Origin: Janthinobacterium sp. GW458P
GTDB lineage: Bacteria; Pseudomonadota; Gammaproteobacteria; Burkholderiales; Burkholderiaceae_D
Length of the DNA: 44,654 bases
Reading direction: 5' to 3'
Assembly (NCBI RefSeq): GCF_002127585.1
Contig: NZ_NEGZ01000048.1
Location: 1-44,654 of the forward strand
The notes below the pieces were generated by a model, which saw only the letters and a program-made list of their open reading frames with translations, did not search any database and was not told where the DNA came from. Positions 8,401 to 16,073 of the stretch are shown here, in pieces; the first letter of the stretch is position 1; each line of letters opens with the position of its first letter. The position numbers and the translations under genes are program-made.

Positions 8401-9282
8401 TCAGTCCGCCAGTGCCGCCCGCACACTGCCGTCCGCTCTGGCCAACAATGCCTGTGCCTGGTTGGTGTTAATTTTTTTGATCAAGGCAACAATCGCCACC
8501 TTGACGTGATAGTGGCATTGCTCCAGCACGGCCCTGGCCTGCGCCTCGCTGGCGCCGGTGGCATGCATGGTCAGACGCACGGCCCGCCAGATCAGCTTGG
8601 CGTTGGTCGGCTTCAAGTCTACCATCAAGTTTCCGTACGTTTTGTGCAAACCGACCATCAGGGCGCTGGAAATCGTGTTCAGGGTGATTTTTTGCGCCGT
8701 GCCCGCTTTCAGCCGCGTGCTGCCGGAAATGACTTCCGTGCCCGTGTCGAGGACGATGCCGCATTGCGCCTCGTGCGCCACGGGGGCGTCCACGTTGTTG
8801 GCGATGCCGATGGTCAAGGCGCCCGCCTTGCGCGCGGCCAGCAGGGCGCCCAGCACGTACGGCGTGGCGCCGGAGGCGGCCAGCAGGATCACTACATCGT
8901 TTTCCTGCGGCAACAGGGCCAGCACATCGCGCTCGCCTTGCTGTAAATCATCTTCCGCGCCTTCGACGGCCGTAAACATGGCGCCCGCGCCGCCAGCCAG
9001 GATGGCGACGGCCCGCTCGGGCGGCCAGGAAAACGTGGGAGTCAATTCAACGCTGTCGAGCACGCCCAGGCGCCCCGACGTGCCCGCGCCCACGTACAGC
9101 AGGCGTCCGCCGGCGGCGATGCGGGGCAGGGCGGCCGTGATGGCGGCCGCTATCTGCGGCGAGGCCAGCCGCACGGCTTCGACGGCCCAGAACTGGTCAT
9201 CGACCAGCGCCGCCACCAGTTGCTCTACCGGATACAGGTCCAGATCCGGATGCCGCCGGCTCGGGGTTTCAGTTTTCAACAT
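8401..9282 (-). CDS. murQ: N-acetylmuramic acid 6-phosphate etherase (MurQ)
   Basis: A 293-residue cytoplasmic lyase that removes D-lactate from MurNAc-6-phosphate to give GlcNAc-6-phosphate, which then enters amino sugar metabolism. The SIS sugar-isomerase domain shows LLYVGAGTSGRLGVLDSVEL with the conserved active-site Glu79, and TAVEGAED contains the second conserved Glu near residue 107-110. Length matches the E. coli enzyme (298). It is the first gene of the leftward wall-salvage run. No strong ribosome site is seen before ATG 9282. A TGGTT-N8-AACCA palindrome lies just upstream. Confidence 0.95.
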   Translation of the reverse strand: MLKTETPSRRHPDLDLYPVEQLVAALVDDQFWAVEAVRLASPQIAAAITAALPRIAAGGRLLYVGAGTSGRLGVLDSVELTPTFSWPPERAVAILAGGAGAMFTAVEGAEDDLQQGERDVLALLPQENDVVILLAASGATPYVLGALLAARKAGALTIGIANNVDAPVAHEAQCGIVLDTGTEVISGSTRLKAGTAQKITLNTISSALMVGLHKTYGNLMVDLKPTNAKLIWRAVRLTMHATGASEAQARAVLEQCHYHVKVAIVALIKKINTNQAQALLARADGSVRAALAD

Positions 9283-9294
9283 GATTTCAGAACA

Positions 9295-9312
9295 TGGTTG
9301 AAGGTGAAACCA
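9295..9312. promoter_or_regulatory. Candidate operator upstream of murQ
   Basis: TGGTT-N8-AACCA is an 18-bp interrupted palindrome 12 bp upstream of the murQ start. Its placement suits a repressor site for the salvage operon, and a GntR/UTRA regulator is encoded at 11819-12559. I found no second copy in the window, so this is weak support. Confidence 0.3.
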
Positions 9313-9469
9313 GTTTAATACCGATGTGCAAGATCAGCCATGAAAGGATGGCGGGCGGGCATAACGGGAGTTTATGGCTAGTGCAGGAAGATGGTGTACT
9401 ACTTGTACTTCGATACGCTCCCGTTTGTGTCTATACTTCGCTTCGACGCCACAATCCACGACACGCCCC

Positions 9470-10528
9470 ATGATCGCTCGCCAATTGCTGTTCCTGTTTA
9501 GCGCCCTGGGCGCCATCAACGGCATTTTCCTGGCCGTCTATTTTTTCAGCCGCCGGCCTCGCTGCCTGGCCGACTGCATGCTCGGTGCATTACTGCTTGC
9601 CGTAGGGGGGCGCACCGCCAAATCCGCGTTTCTCTACTTCAACCCGGCGATCGCACTCGAATTCCGCCAGCTGGGCCTGTCGGCATGCCTGCTGATCGGT
9701 CCCTTGACCTATCTCTATGTGCGCTCTTTCCTGGCCGGACTCGCGCAACAGCCTGCCGGACAACAATGGCGCTGGCATCTCGGCCTGTCCTTCCTGCTGA
9801 TAGGCATAGGCGTTGCCTTTCCCTATTCCGCGTATCGTCCTGTATGGGACCGTTCGAGTCATGCCATTCACCTGTTCTGGCTATGCTACCTGCTGGCAAC
9901 TGCCAAGTTGCTCTGGCAAAGCCGCCATGCATGGCTGAACGAGGGACAGCGGATGGCCACCAGCAGCATGCTGATGCTGAGCGTTTTTGCAGGCAGCTGT
10001 GTGATGCTGGCGGCCTACGCGAGCACGCCGTTCACGTCGTACATAGTCGGCGCCTTGTCGTTCACCTTCTCGCTGCATGTCGCCGTCATGGTCTTTCTGC
10101 TAAGAAAGGAAACCTCGACGCCTGCCGAGCCGAAGCCGAAATACCAGAACAGCCGCCTGACGCACGACGAGGCGCTTGCCGTGCTCGCCGCGCTGGAACA
10201 ACAGATGAGCGGGCAGAAATCCTATCTGAATCCGAACCTCACCCTGGCGCAACTGGCCAAACGGGCAGGATGTACGCAGGCGCAGGTGTCGCAGGTGCTG
10301 AATGACAAGCTGAGCAAGAGCTTCACTACCTACGTCAACGAATTCCGTATCGCCGAAGCGAAACAGGTCTTGGCCGACGAGCCGCAACTGAACATGGATA
10401 CCGTTGCCGAGCGCTGCGGTTTCAACTCCAGTTCCACCTTCTACTCGACCTTCAAGAAGGTTGCTGGGCAGACACCCGCCAGCTTCCGCGCCCAATCCAG
10501 CCCAGCGGCCAGGGCCGTTTCCCCCTAA
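9470..10528 (+). CDS. AraC-family regulator with N-terminal transmembrane sensor region
   Basis: 352 residues. The first about 215 residues form roughly seven hydrophobic segments, starting with LLFLFSALGAINGIFLAVYF. A cytoplasmic linker and a C-terminal AraC DNA-binding domain with two helix-turn-helices (about 255-345) follow; VAERCGFNSSSTFYSTFKK is the conserved second motif. Such proteins sense membrane or periplasmic signals. I chose ATG 9470 because the family's hydrophobic segment starts there; the frame is open from 9374, but that part has no such character. It ends 142 bp before the DJ-1 fusion gene on the same strand, its most likely target. Confidence 0.85.
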   Translation: MIARQLLFLFSALGAINGIFLAVYFFSRRPRCLADCMLGALLLAVGGRTAKSAFLYFNPAIALEFRQLGLSACLLIGPLTYLYVRSFLAGLAQQPAGQQWRWHLGLSFLLIGIGVAFPYSAYRPVWDRSSHAIHLFWLCYLLATAKLLWQSRHAWLNEGQRMATSSMLMLSVFAGSCVMLAAYASTPFTSYIVGALSFTFSLHVAVMVFLLRKETSTPAEPKPKYQNSRLTHDEALAVLAALEQQMSGQKSYLNPNLTLAQLAKRAGCTQAQVSQVLNDKLSKSFTTYVNEFRIAEAKQVLADEPQLNMDTVAERCGFNSSSTFYSTFKKVAGQTPASFRAQSSPAARAVSP

Positions 10529-10670
10529 AACCGCTCCGGAATCGCCATTCCGGAGTCTGCAATCCTGTTTGGCGACATCAATTCCCCTGCATTTCGATAA
10601 CTTATCGACCAGCAACGACCTGAAATAGTCGTTGCTCCGATAAACGCAGTTATTCATTGAGGGTAAAGTC

Positions 10671-11804
10671 ATGATTCAGTTTTTATTGCGAACGGTGCTC
10701 GCCTGTTGCTTGCTCGGCAGCGCCGCCGCCGGCACCGCCGCAACCGCCGACCAGGACGACAATGCCATCCGGGAGACCGTGCGCTTGTATCTGCACGGCA
10801 CCAGCTTCAACGTACCGGACGAGATCAACCAGGCCTTCCATGCCACCGCCCGTCTTTACCTGGACGGCAAAAACGATACGGAATGGGAGCTCAGCGGTCC
10901 GGAATACGCCAAACTCTTTTCCCCAGAGAAAATAGGGCAATTCAATGGGCGCCACGGGCGACTGATCAAGGTGGAGGCGAGCGGCAAGGTGGCCACCGCC
11001 AAGGCCGAGATCCACATTCCCCAGCAAGGGGTGCGCTATGTGGACGTATTTCTTTTGAAAAAGATCGCCGGCAACTGGAAGATCATCAGCAAGTCGGCCG
11101 ATCGCGAGCCGGCAGCCCCGCGCCAGACACGCAAGGTGCTGCTGGTCGTATCAAATGTGCATCAATATCCCGGCACAAAAATTAACGCAGGCAATAACTT
11201 TCCCGAACTGGCCTATACCTATGATGCCTTTCGCAAAGCAGGGTACGCGGTCGACTTCGTCAGTCCCGAGGGGGGCGCCATTCCCCTGGAAATGATCGTC
11301 ACGTCGGACGAATTGCTCAAAAAGCATCTGTACGACAGTGATTTCATGTGGGCACTAGCCCATACCAAGCCCGTTTCCGAGGTCAGGGCCGACGAGTATG
11401 CGGGCATGGCTTTCGTCGGCGGCGGCGCGGCCATCGTCGGCATCCCGGACAACAAGCCGCTGCAGGACATCGCTATGCGCATCTACGAACAACAAGGCGG
11501 GGTGATTGCGGCCATCTGCCATGGCACCGAGGGCATCAAGAACCTGAAGCTCAGCGACGGTACTTTCCTAATCCAGGGCAAGGTGCTCACCTCGTTCCCC
11601 GATGCGTATCTCAACAAGGAGTCGCCGATATACAAGGCCTATCCGTTTTCGGCGGAAGCGAGCATCAAGCGCCATGGCGGCATCTTCCGGCACGGCGCCA
11701 ACGGCAAGAGTCACGTCGAGGTCGATGGCCGGCTGGTGACCGGCATGAGCTGGGAGTCGTCCGTCGGCGTGGCCGAATCGATGATCCGCCTGTTCGGACA
11801 GTAA
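10671..11804 (+). CDS. Secreted two-domain protein: NTF2/lumazine-binding-like plus DJ-1/PfpI domain
   Basis: 377 residues. A Sec signal peptide (about 1-24) is followed by an NTF2-like fold of the putative lumazine-binding type (about 28-145, ending DVFLLKKIAGNWKIISK). The C-terminal half (about 155-377) is a DJ-1/PfpI domain close to the Hsp31 group: NNFPELAYTYDAFRKAGYAV, then a nucleophile elbow AAICHGTEGI with the predicted catalytic Cys. DJ-1/PfpI proteins act as glyoxalases, deglycases, chaperones or amidases, so no single reaction can be assigned. Export of such a fusion is less usual than the cytoplasmic form. ATG 10671 lies at the signal peptide; the stretch 10529-10670 holds no gene. 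Confidence 0.83.
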   Translation: MIQFLLRTVLACCLLGSAAAGTAATADQDDNAIRETVRLYLHGTSFNVPDEINQAFHATARLYLDGKNDTEWELSGPEYAKLFSPEKIGQFNGRHGRLIKVEASGKVATAKAEIHIPQQGVRYVDVFLLKKIAGNWKIISKSADREPAAPRQTRKVLLVVSNVHQYPGTKINAGNNFPELAYTYDAFRKAGYAVDFVSPEGGAIPLEMIVTSDELLKKHLYDSDFMWALAHTKPVSEVRADEYAGMAFVGGGAAIVGIPDNKPLQDIAMRIYEQQGGVIAAICHGTEGIKNLKLSDGTFLIQGKVLTSFPDAYLNKESPIYKAYPFSAEASIKRHGGIFRHGANGKSHVEVDGRLVTGMSWESSVGVAESMIRLFGQ

Positions 11805-11818
11805 TTCAGGCAGCGGAA

Positions 11819-12559
11819 TTACGGAGAACGGCGCATTTCCGCCACGAAGTCGTAATGGTCGCTGCGGCAATACGAATGCGTCAGTTCCACCGCTTCGCCC
11901 GTTTCCAGGTAGGCGATACGCGTGATGAACAGCACGGCCTGGCCATCGGGGATGCCCAGTTGCTCGGCCAGCACGTCCGTCGCATTCATGGCGCGGATGT
12001 GCTGCAAGGCGCGCACGGGGGCCTTCTTGATGCTGCTCAAATATTCATACAGCGAATCGCCCACGGCGGCCGGATCCGGCACCACGCTGAACGGCAGCAC
12101 GCTCACTTCATACGCCATCACCACGTCGTCGGCCAGGCGCAAGCGCTCCAGGCGCGCCACTTTCGTGTTCTGCGCCAGGCCCAGGCTCAGCTGCTCGTCG
12201 CTGCTGGCGATGACGACATCGCGCTTGAGCCAGCGCGAGCCGGGACGGTAGCCGCGCTGCTGCAGCTGCTCGGAAAAGCTCGACAGGTTCGACAGCGGCT
12301 GTTCGATGCGCGGGGCAATATAGTTGCCCGAACCGCGGCGGCGCACGACGAGGCCTTGCTCGACCAATTGATCGATGGCCTTGCGGGCAGTCACGCGCGA
12401 TACGTCGAGCAGTTCGGACAGGGTACGTTCGGATGGCAGGGCCTGGTCTACCTGGTAGCGGCCGTTGCGCACGTCATCGCTCAGCTTGCGGGCGATCTGC
12501 ATATATAAAGGCGAATTGTCATTTAAATCGACCTTGAGTTCTACGCTGGTCTGGCTCAT
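11819..12559 (-). CDS. GntR-family regulator, HutC/UTRA subfamily (NagR/YvoA-like)
   Basis: 246 residues. An N-terminal GntR winged helix (about 15-80) contains LPSERTLSELLDVSRVTARK. A UTRA ligand-binding domain (about 95-240) shows ERLRLADDVVMAYEVSVLP and ends CRSDHYDFVAEM. Many UTRA regulators of this type respond to GlcNAc-6-phosphate or other phosphosugars, the product expected from MurQ. Regulation of amino sugar or wall salvage is therefore plausible but not shown. It is divergent from the beta-lactamase-like gene across an AT-rich 227-bp gap and convergent with the DJ-1 fusion (14 bp between stops). Confidence 0.88.
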   Translation of the reverse strand: MSQTSVELKVDLNDNSPLYMQIARKLSDDVRNGRYQVDQALPSERTLSELLDVSRVTARKAIDQLVEQGLVVRRRGSGNYIAPRIEQPLSNLSSFSEQLQQRGYRPGSRWLKRDVVIASSDEQLSLGLAQNTKVARLERLRLADDVVMAYEVSVLPFSVVPDPAAVGDSLYEYLSSIKKAPVRALQHIRAMNATDVLAEQLGIPDGQAVLFITRIAYLETGEAVELTHSYCRSDHYDFVAEMRRSP

Positions 12560-12786
12560 ACAGTTCTCCTTGTCCTCCTAGTGTAATAGCGATGACGCTT
12601 GCGCGTAGCCCGTCCACCCATGAATAAATGGAAAATGGGCATAAATAACGGTTATACACTTAAAAAAACGATGTTTTACCGTACGTATAGCTTTGCATTA
12701 TAGATAAATAAGCAATTTTCATTAGCCATGGAAACCATCGCGCTCTATGCTGGCGGCGCCTCCACCACAGCGCGACACAGGGAAAC

Positions 12787-14124
12787 ATGCATAACAAAAT
12801 GACGGGTTTATTGGGCTTGCTACTGCTGGGCACCACCTGGACGGCGCTGGCCGCCCCGTCCGGCAGCGGCACTGAGCAGTTGCTGCAACACGAACAGCAG
12901 CGCGCCCTCGATGCGGCCCTGGCCGCCATCGTCGATGATCGCGCGCATCCGCTGGCCAGCCTGTCCGTGCTGGCCATTCGCCGGGGAAAAGTATCGTATC
13001 AGCAACAATTTGGCTACCGGCACATCGGCGCCACGCCGGCGGAAAACCTGCCCGTGACGCCGGCCACCCTGTTCCGCATCGCTTCCGTATCGAAGATGAT
13101 GACGACCCTGGGCCTGATGCGGCTGGTCGAACAGGGCAAGCTGAGCCTGGACCAGGACGTGGGCATCTATTTAGGCTTTTCGCTGCGCAACCCGCATTTC
13201 CCCCAGCGGCCCGTGACCCTGCGCAGCCTGCTCAGCCACACGTCCTCGCTGCGCGACGCGGGCGGCTATGCCTGGGGACCCGAATGCAGCCTGCGCGACG
13301 TGTTGACGGCCGGCGGCGACGCGATGTGGGATTCCAGCGCCGCGCCCGGCAGTTACTTTAGCTATTCCAACCTGAACTGGGGCGTGATCGGCACGGTGAT
13401 GGAGCAAGTCACGGGCGAGCGCTTCGACCTGCTGATGCGGCGCCTGCTGCTCGATCCCCTGCAGTTGCGCGGCGGCTACCACCCGGCGGCATTTTCTACG
13501 GAAGACGTGGCGAATACGGCCACCCTGTACCGCAAGCGCGCGCCGGACACGGAAGCGTGGCGGCCAGCCGGCCCCTGGATCGCCCAGGCCGACGATTTTG
13601 ACCAGCATCCCCCGGCCGGCCTGGCCAACTACGTGATCGGCAGCAACGCCACCGTCTTCAGTCCCACGGGCGGCTTGCGCATTTCCGCCGCGGGACTGGG
13701 CAAGGTCATGCAGATGCTGCTCGACGGCGGGCGCTACCGGAATCAGCAGCTATTGCAGCCGGCCAGCATCGCCTTGATGTTTGACCGCCAATGGCAGCTG
13801 GCACCCGATGGCAGCAATGGCAACAGCGAACGGGGCTTGTACCGTGCCTGGGGCCTGGGCAACCAGCAGTTCGATGCGGTGGAAGGACAGGGCAACGGCC
13901 TGGTCGAGGGAGGCAGCTTTTCGGCCGTGGGCCACCTGGGCGACGCGTATGGCCTCGTCTCCGCCTTCGTGCTCGATTTCAAGCACAAGCATGGCATGGT
14001 GATGCTGGTGGGCGGTACTGGCAGCGATCCGGAAGGCTATCCGGGCAGCTATTCCGCCATGGGCCGCAGCGAGGAATTGATACTCACCACCTTGTACCGC
14101 GGTGCGATTGATAATAATCAATAG
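12787..14124 (+). CDS. Serine beta-lactamase-like hydrolase (class C / penicillin-binding protein fold), exported
   Basis: 445 residues with a Sec signal peptide (about 1-23). The catalytic motif SVSK gives Ser100 and Lys103; the second motif is YSN at 193-195; a third-motif equivalent lies in GHLGDAYG. This is the beta-lactamase/transpeptidase-like family, which includes AmpC, DD-peptidases, D-aminopeptidases and esterases. It is longer than AmpC (about 380), with an insertion around residues 235-285, so a wall DD-peptidase or D-aminopeptidase role is as likely as antibiotic hydrolysis. It lies between a GntR/UTRA regulator and a D-amino acid dehydrogenase. The AT-rich gap 12560-12786 probably holds the divergent promoters, but none could be fixed with confidence. 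Confidence 0.85.
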   Translation: MHNKMTGLLGLLLLGTTWTALAAPSGSGTEQLLQHEQQRALDAALAAIVDDRAHPLASLSVLAIRRGKVSYQQQFGYRHIGATPAENLPVTPATLFRIASVSKMMTTLGLMRLVEQGKLSLDQDVGIYLGFSLRNPHFPQRPVTLRSLLSHTSSLRDAGGYAWGPECSLRDVLTAGGDAMWDSSAAPGSYFSYSNLNWGVIGTVMEQVTGERFDLLMRRLLLDPLQLRGGYHPAAFSTEDVANTATLYRKRAPDTEAWRPAGPWIAQADDFDQHPPAGLANYVIGSNATVFSPTGGLRISAAGLGKVMQMLLDGGRYRNQQLLQPASIALMFDRQWQLAPDGSNGNSERGLYRAWGLGNQQFDAVEGQGNGLVEGGSFSAVGHLGDAYGLVSAFVLDFKHKHGMVMLVGGTGSDPEGYPGSYSAMGRSEELILTTLYRGAIDNNQ

Positions 14125-14133
14125 TGCGACAAG

Positions 14134-14166
14134 ATGGTGCATTCCTGAAAGTTATGGCTGCACCAT
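14134..14166. repeat. Interrupted palindrome between beta-lactamase-like gene and D-amino acid dehydrogenase
   Basis: ATGGTGCA (14134-14141) and TGCACCAT (14159-14166) form a perfect 8-bp inverted repeat with a 17-nt spacer, just after the hydrolase stop. No T-run follows, so it could be a regulator site for the dehydrogenase gene or a weak 3' hairpin. Confidence 0.35.
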
Positions 14167-14252
14167 GATGTTTCATTGGCTGCCGGGATGACCAGCCTCT
14201 AAGCTCTCATCGAATGCTTCCGCACCATGGGAGCGCAACGCAGCGAGGCAAC

Positions 14253-15500
14253 ATGCAGCAACACGTCATCATCATCGGCGGCGGCGTCGTCGGTCTGACT
14301 TCGGCCTGGTGGCTGGCCGAGGCCGGCTACAGGGTCACTTTACTGGAACGCAATGAACAGGTGGCGATTGCCGCCAGCTACCGCAACGGCGGCCAGCTCA
14401 GCTATCGCTATGTGGCACCGCTGGCCGACGCGGGCGTGCCCTTGAAAGCTTTGCAATGGCTGCTGCAGAAAGACGGTCCGCTGCGCTTCCGTCCCGAAGC
14501 GGACTGGCGCCAATGGCGCTGGCTGGCCAGCTTCCTGCGCAATTGCAATGCCGCCAGCAATGCCCGCACGACGGCCAAGCTGCTGCAACTGGGAGAACTG
14601 AGCCGCGCCGGCATGGCGCAGCTGGAACTGACGGTGCCGCCCGAAGCGTATGCCTGGCGCGATGCGGGCAAACTCATCGTCTACCGCTCGCCCGCCATCT
14701 TCCAGCGGGCCGTGGCGCGGCCCGAATCGGAAGAGGCGCGCATCGTGCTGTCTCCCGCTGAGGCCGTGCAGCGCGAACCGGCGCTGGCCGCCTTGCAGGG
14801 CGCGCTGGCGGGCGGCATTTTTACGGAAGGCGAGGCGGTGGCCGATTGCCACGCCTTTTGCCTGGCGCTGGAAGCGCGCTTGCTGCAGCACCCGAACTGC
14901 TCGCTCATCCTGAAAGGCGAGGCGCGCCGCCTCCTCACGCACAAGGGCACGATCACGGGCGTCGACACCAGCCTGGGCCTGCTGCAAGCGGACCACTACG
15001 TGCTGGCGGCCGGCATCCAGAGCCGCGACCTGGCCGCCACGGCCGGCATCTACCTGCCCCTGTATCCGCTGAAGGGCTACAGCCTGACGGCGCCCATCCG
15101 CGCGCAGGACCGGGCGCCCGAGATCAGCATCACGGATTTCGAGCGCAAGGTGCTGTATGCGCGCATAGGCGGCGACCTGCGCGTGGCCGCCATGGTCGAC
15201 ATGGTGGGCGCCGACAACAGCATCGACTGGAACCGCATCGCCGGCCTGACGCGGCTGGCGCGCGAAGCCATGCCGCACGGCGCCGATTACGACCAGGCCA
15301 CGGCCTGGGCCGGCCTGCGCCCCGCCACGCCGAACAGCGCGCCGCTGGTGGGCGCCAGCAAAGTCGGCAACCTGTGGCTCAACGTGGGCCATGGCCCGCT
15401 GGGCTTTACCTTTGCCGCCGGCACGGCGCGCATCCTGGCCGACTTGATGCAGAACAAGGCGCCGCCGTTCGCGCTGGACTTCCTCAGTCCAAAAAGATAG
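14253..15500 (+). CDS. D-amino acid dehydrogenase small subunit-like FAD enzyme (DadA family)
   Basis: 415 residues. An N-terminal Rossmann FAD-binding motif, VIIIGGGVVGLTSAWWLAEA, is followed by a DAO-type FAD-dependent oxidoreductase domain ending in WLNVGHGPLGFTFAAGTARI, close to the DadA signature. DadA oxidises D-alanine and other D-amino acids to 2-oxo acids, passing electrons to the respiratory chain at the inner membrane. D-alanine released by the dipeptidase at 1833-2447 would be a natural substrate. ATG 14253 is chosen because the FAD motif starts at once and AGG lies a few bases upstream; an in-frame ATG at 14214 would add 13 unlike residues. DadA paralogs acting on other amino acids exist, so the symbol is left empty. 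Confidence 0.85.
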   Translation: MQQHVIIIGGGVVGLTSAWWLAEAGYRVTLLERNEQVAIAASYRNGGQLSYRYVAPLADAGVPLKALQWLLQKDGPLRFRPEADWRQWRWLASFLRNCNAASNARTTAKLLQLGELSRAGMAQLELTVPPEAYAWRDAGKLIVYRSPAIFQRAVARPESEEARIVLSPAEAVQREPALAALQGALAGGIFTEGEAVADCHAFCLALEARLLQHPNCSLILKGEARRLLTHKGTITGVDTSLGLLQADHYVLAAGIQSRDLAATAGIYLPLYPLKGYSLTAPIRAQDRAPEISITDFERKVLYARIGGDLRVAAMVDMVGADNSIDWNRIAGLTRLAREAMPHGADYDQATAWAGLRPATPNSAPLVGASKVGNLWLNVGHGPLGFTFAAGTARILADLMQNKAPPFALDFLSPKR

Positions 15501-15583
15501 CGCGCCGGCGGCCGGCGCCGCCGTTATGGCGGATAATTGCGGAACTTTCCTGTTCCCTCTTTTCTGTTCCATATCGTCAGCGC

Positions 15584-16033
15584 ATGCCCACACCCTCGAA
15601 ATTGTCCGCCTGCCCCTGCGGCGGCGCCTCCTACGCCAGCTGCTGCGGCCCGTATCTCGCGGGCGACGCCCTGCCGCCCACGGCCGAAGCCCTGATGCGT
15701 TCGCGCTACACGGCGTTCACCTTGCGCGACGAGCCCTACCTGCGCGCCACCTGGCACGCCAGCACCCGTCCCGCCGACGCCTTGTTTGCCGACGAAGAAA
15801 AAGTCCACTGGCTGGGACTTGAGGTAAAATCTGCTTTACGTTTACGTCAACGTAAAGCAGTATCAGCAGATCAAGCCGAAGAGATACATCGCGACACCGT
15901 GGAATTCGTGGCCCGCTACAAGGTCAACGGCCGCGCGCACCGCCTGCATGAGGTGAGCCGCTTCGTGCGCGAGGCGGGCGAGGGCGGTGGCGCCCTGCGC
16001 TGGTTTTATCTCGACGGCAGTTTTCCCGAATAG
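15584..16033 (+). CDS. YchJ-like SEC-C motif protein (UPF0225)
   Basis: 149 residues. The N-terminal SEC-C zinc motif is CPCGGASYASCCGPY (about 9-23), and LMRSRYTAF and WLGLEV are family hallmarks. The C-terminal half (VEFVARYKVNGRAHRLHEVSRF...WFYLDG) is the NTF2-like YchJ domain. Function is unknown. Unlike E. coli YchJ it lacks a second C-terminal SEC-C motif. Between WLGLEV and VEFVARY it carries about 12 more residues than E. coli YchJ (compared from memory). This stretch is AT-rich and coincides with a perfect palindrome at 15831-15860, suggesting an in-frame insertion. The ATG at 15584 has no clear ribosome site. Confidence 0.85.
   Translation: MPTPSKLSACPCGGASYASCCGPYLAGDALPPTAEALMRSRYTAFTLRDEPYLRATWHASTRPADALFADEEKVHWLGLEVKSALRLRQRKAVSADQAEEIHRDTVEFVARYKVNGRAHRLHEVSRFVREAGEGGGALRWFYLDGSFPE
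15829..15871. repeat. Palindromic AT-rich insertion-like element inside the YchJ-like gene
   Basis: CTGCTTTACGTT (15831-15842) and AACGTAAAGCAG (15849-15860) form a perfect 12-bp stem with a 6-nt loop. A second inverted pair, ATCTGCT (15829-15835) with AGCAGAT (15865-15871), surrounds it. The segment from about 15823 to 15890 uses codons such as TTA, CGT and ATA that are rare in the flanking GC-rich coding sequence. It is translated in frame. Confidence 0.65.
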
Positions 16034-16073
16034 CGCGACCCGAGAGACCGGGCGATAATAAAAAGGAACCGCA

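Noticed and set aside
14340..15593. Minus-strand open frame of about 417 codons opposite the D-amino acid dehydrogenase
   Set aside because: Shadow of the FAD enzyme; the plus strand shows the complete FAD-binding motif and DadA-like C-terminus.
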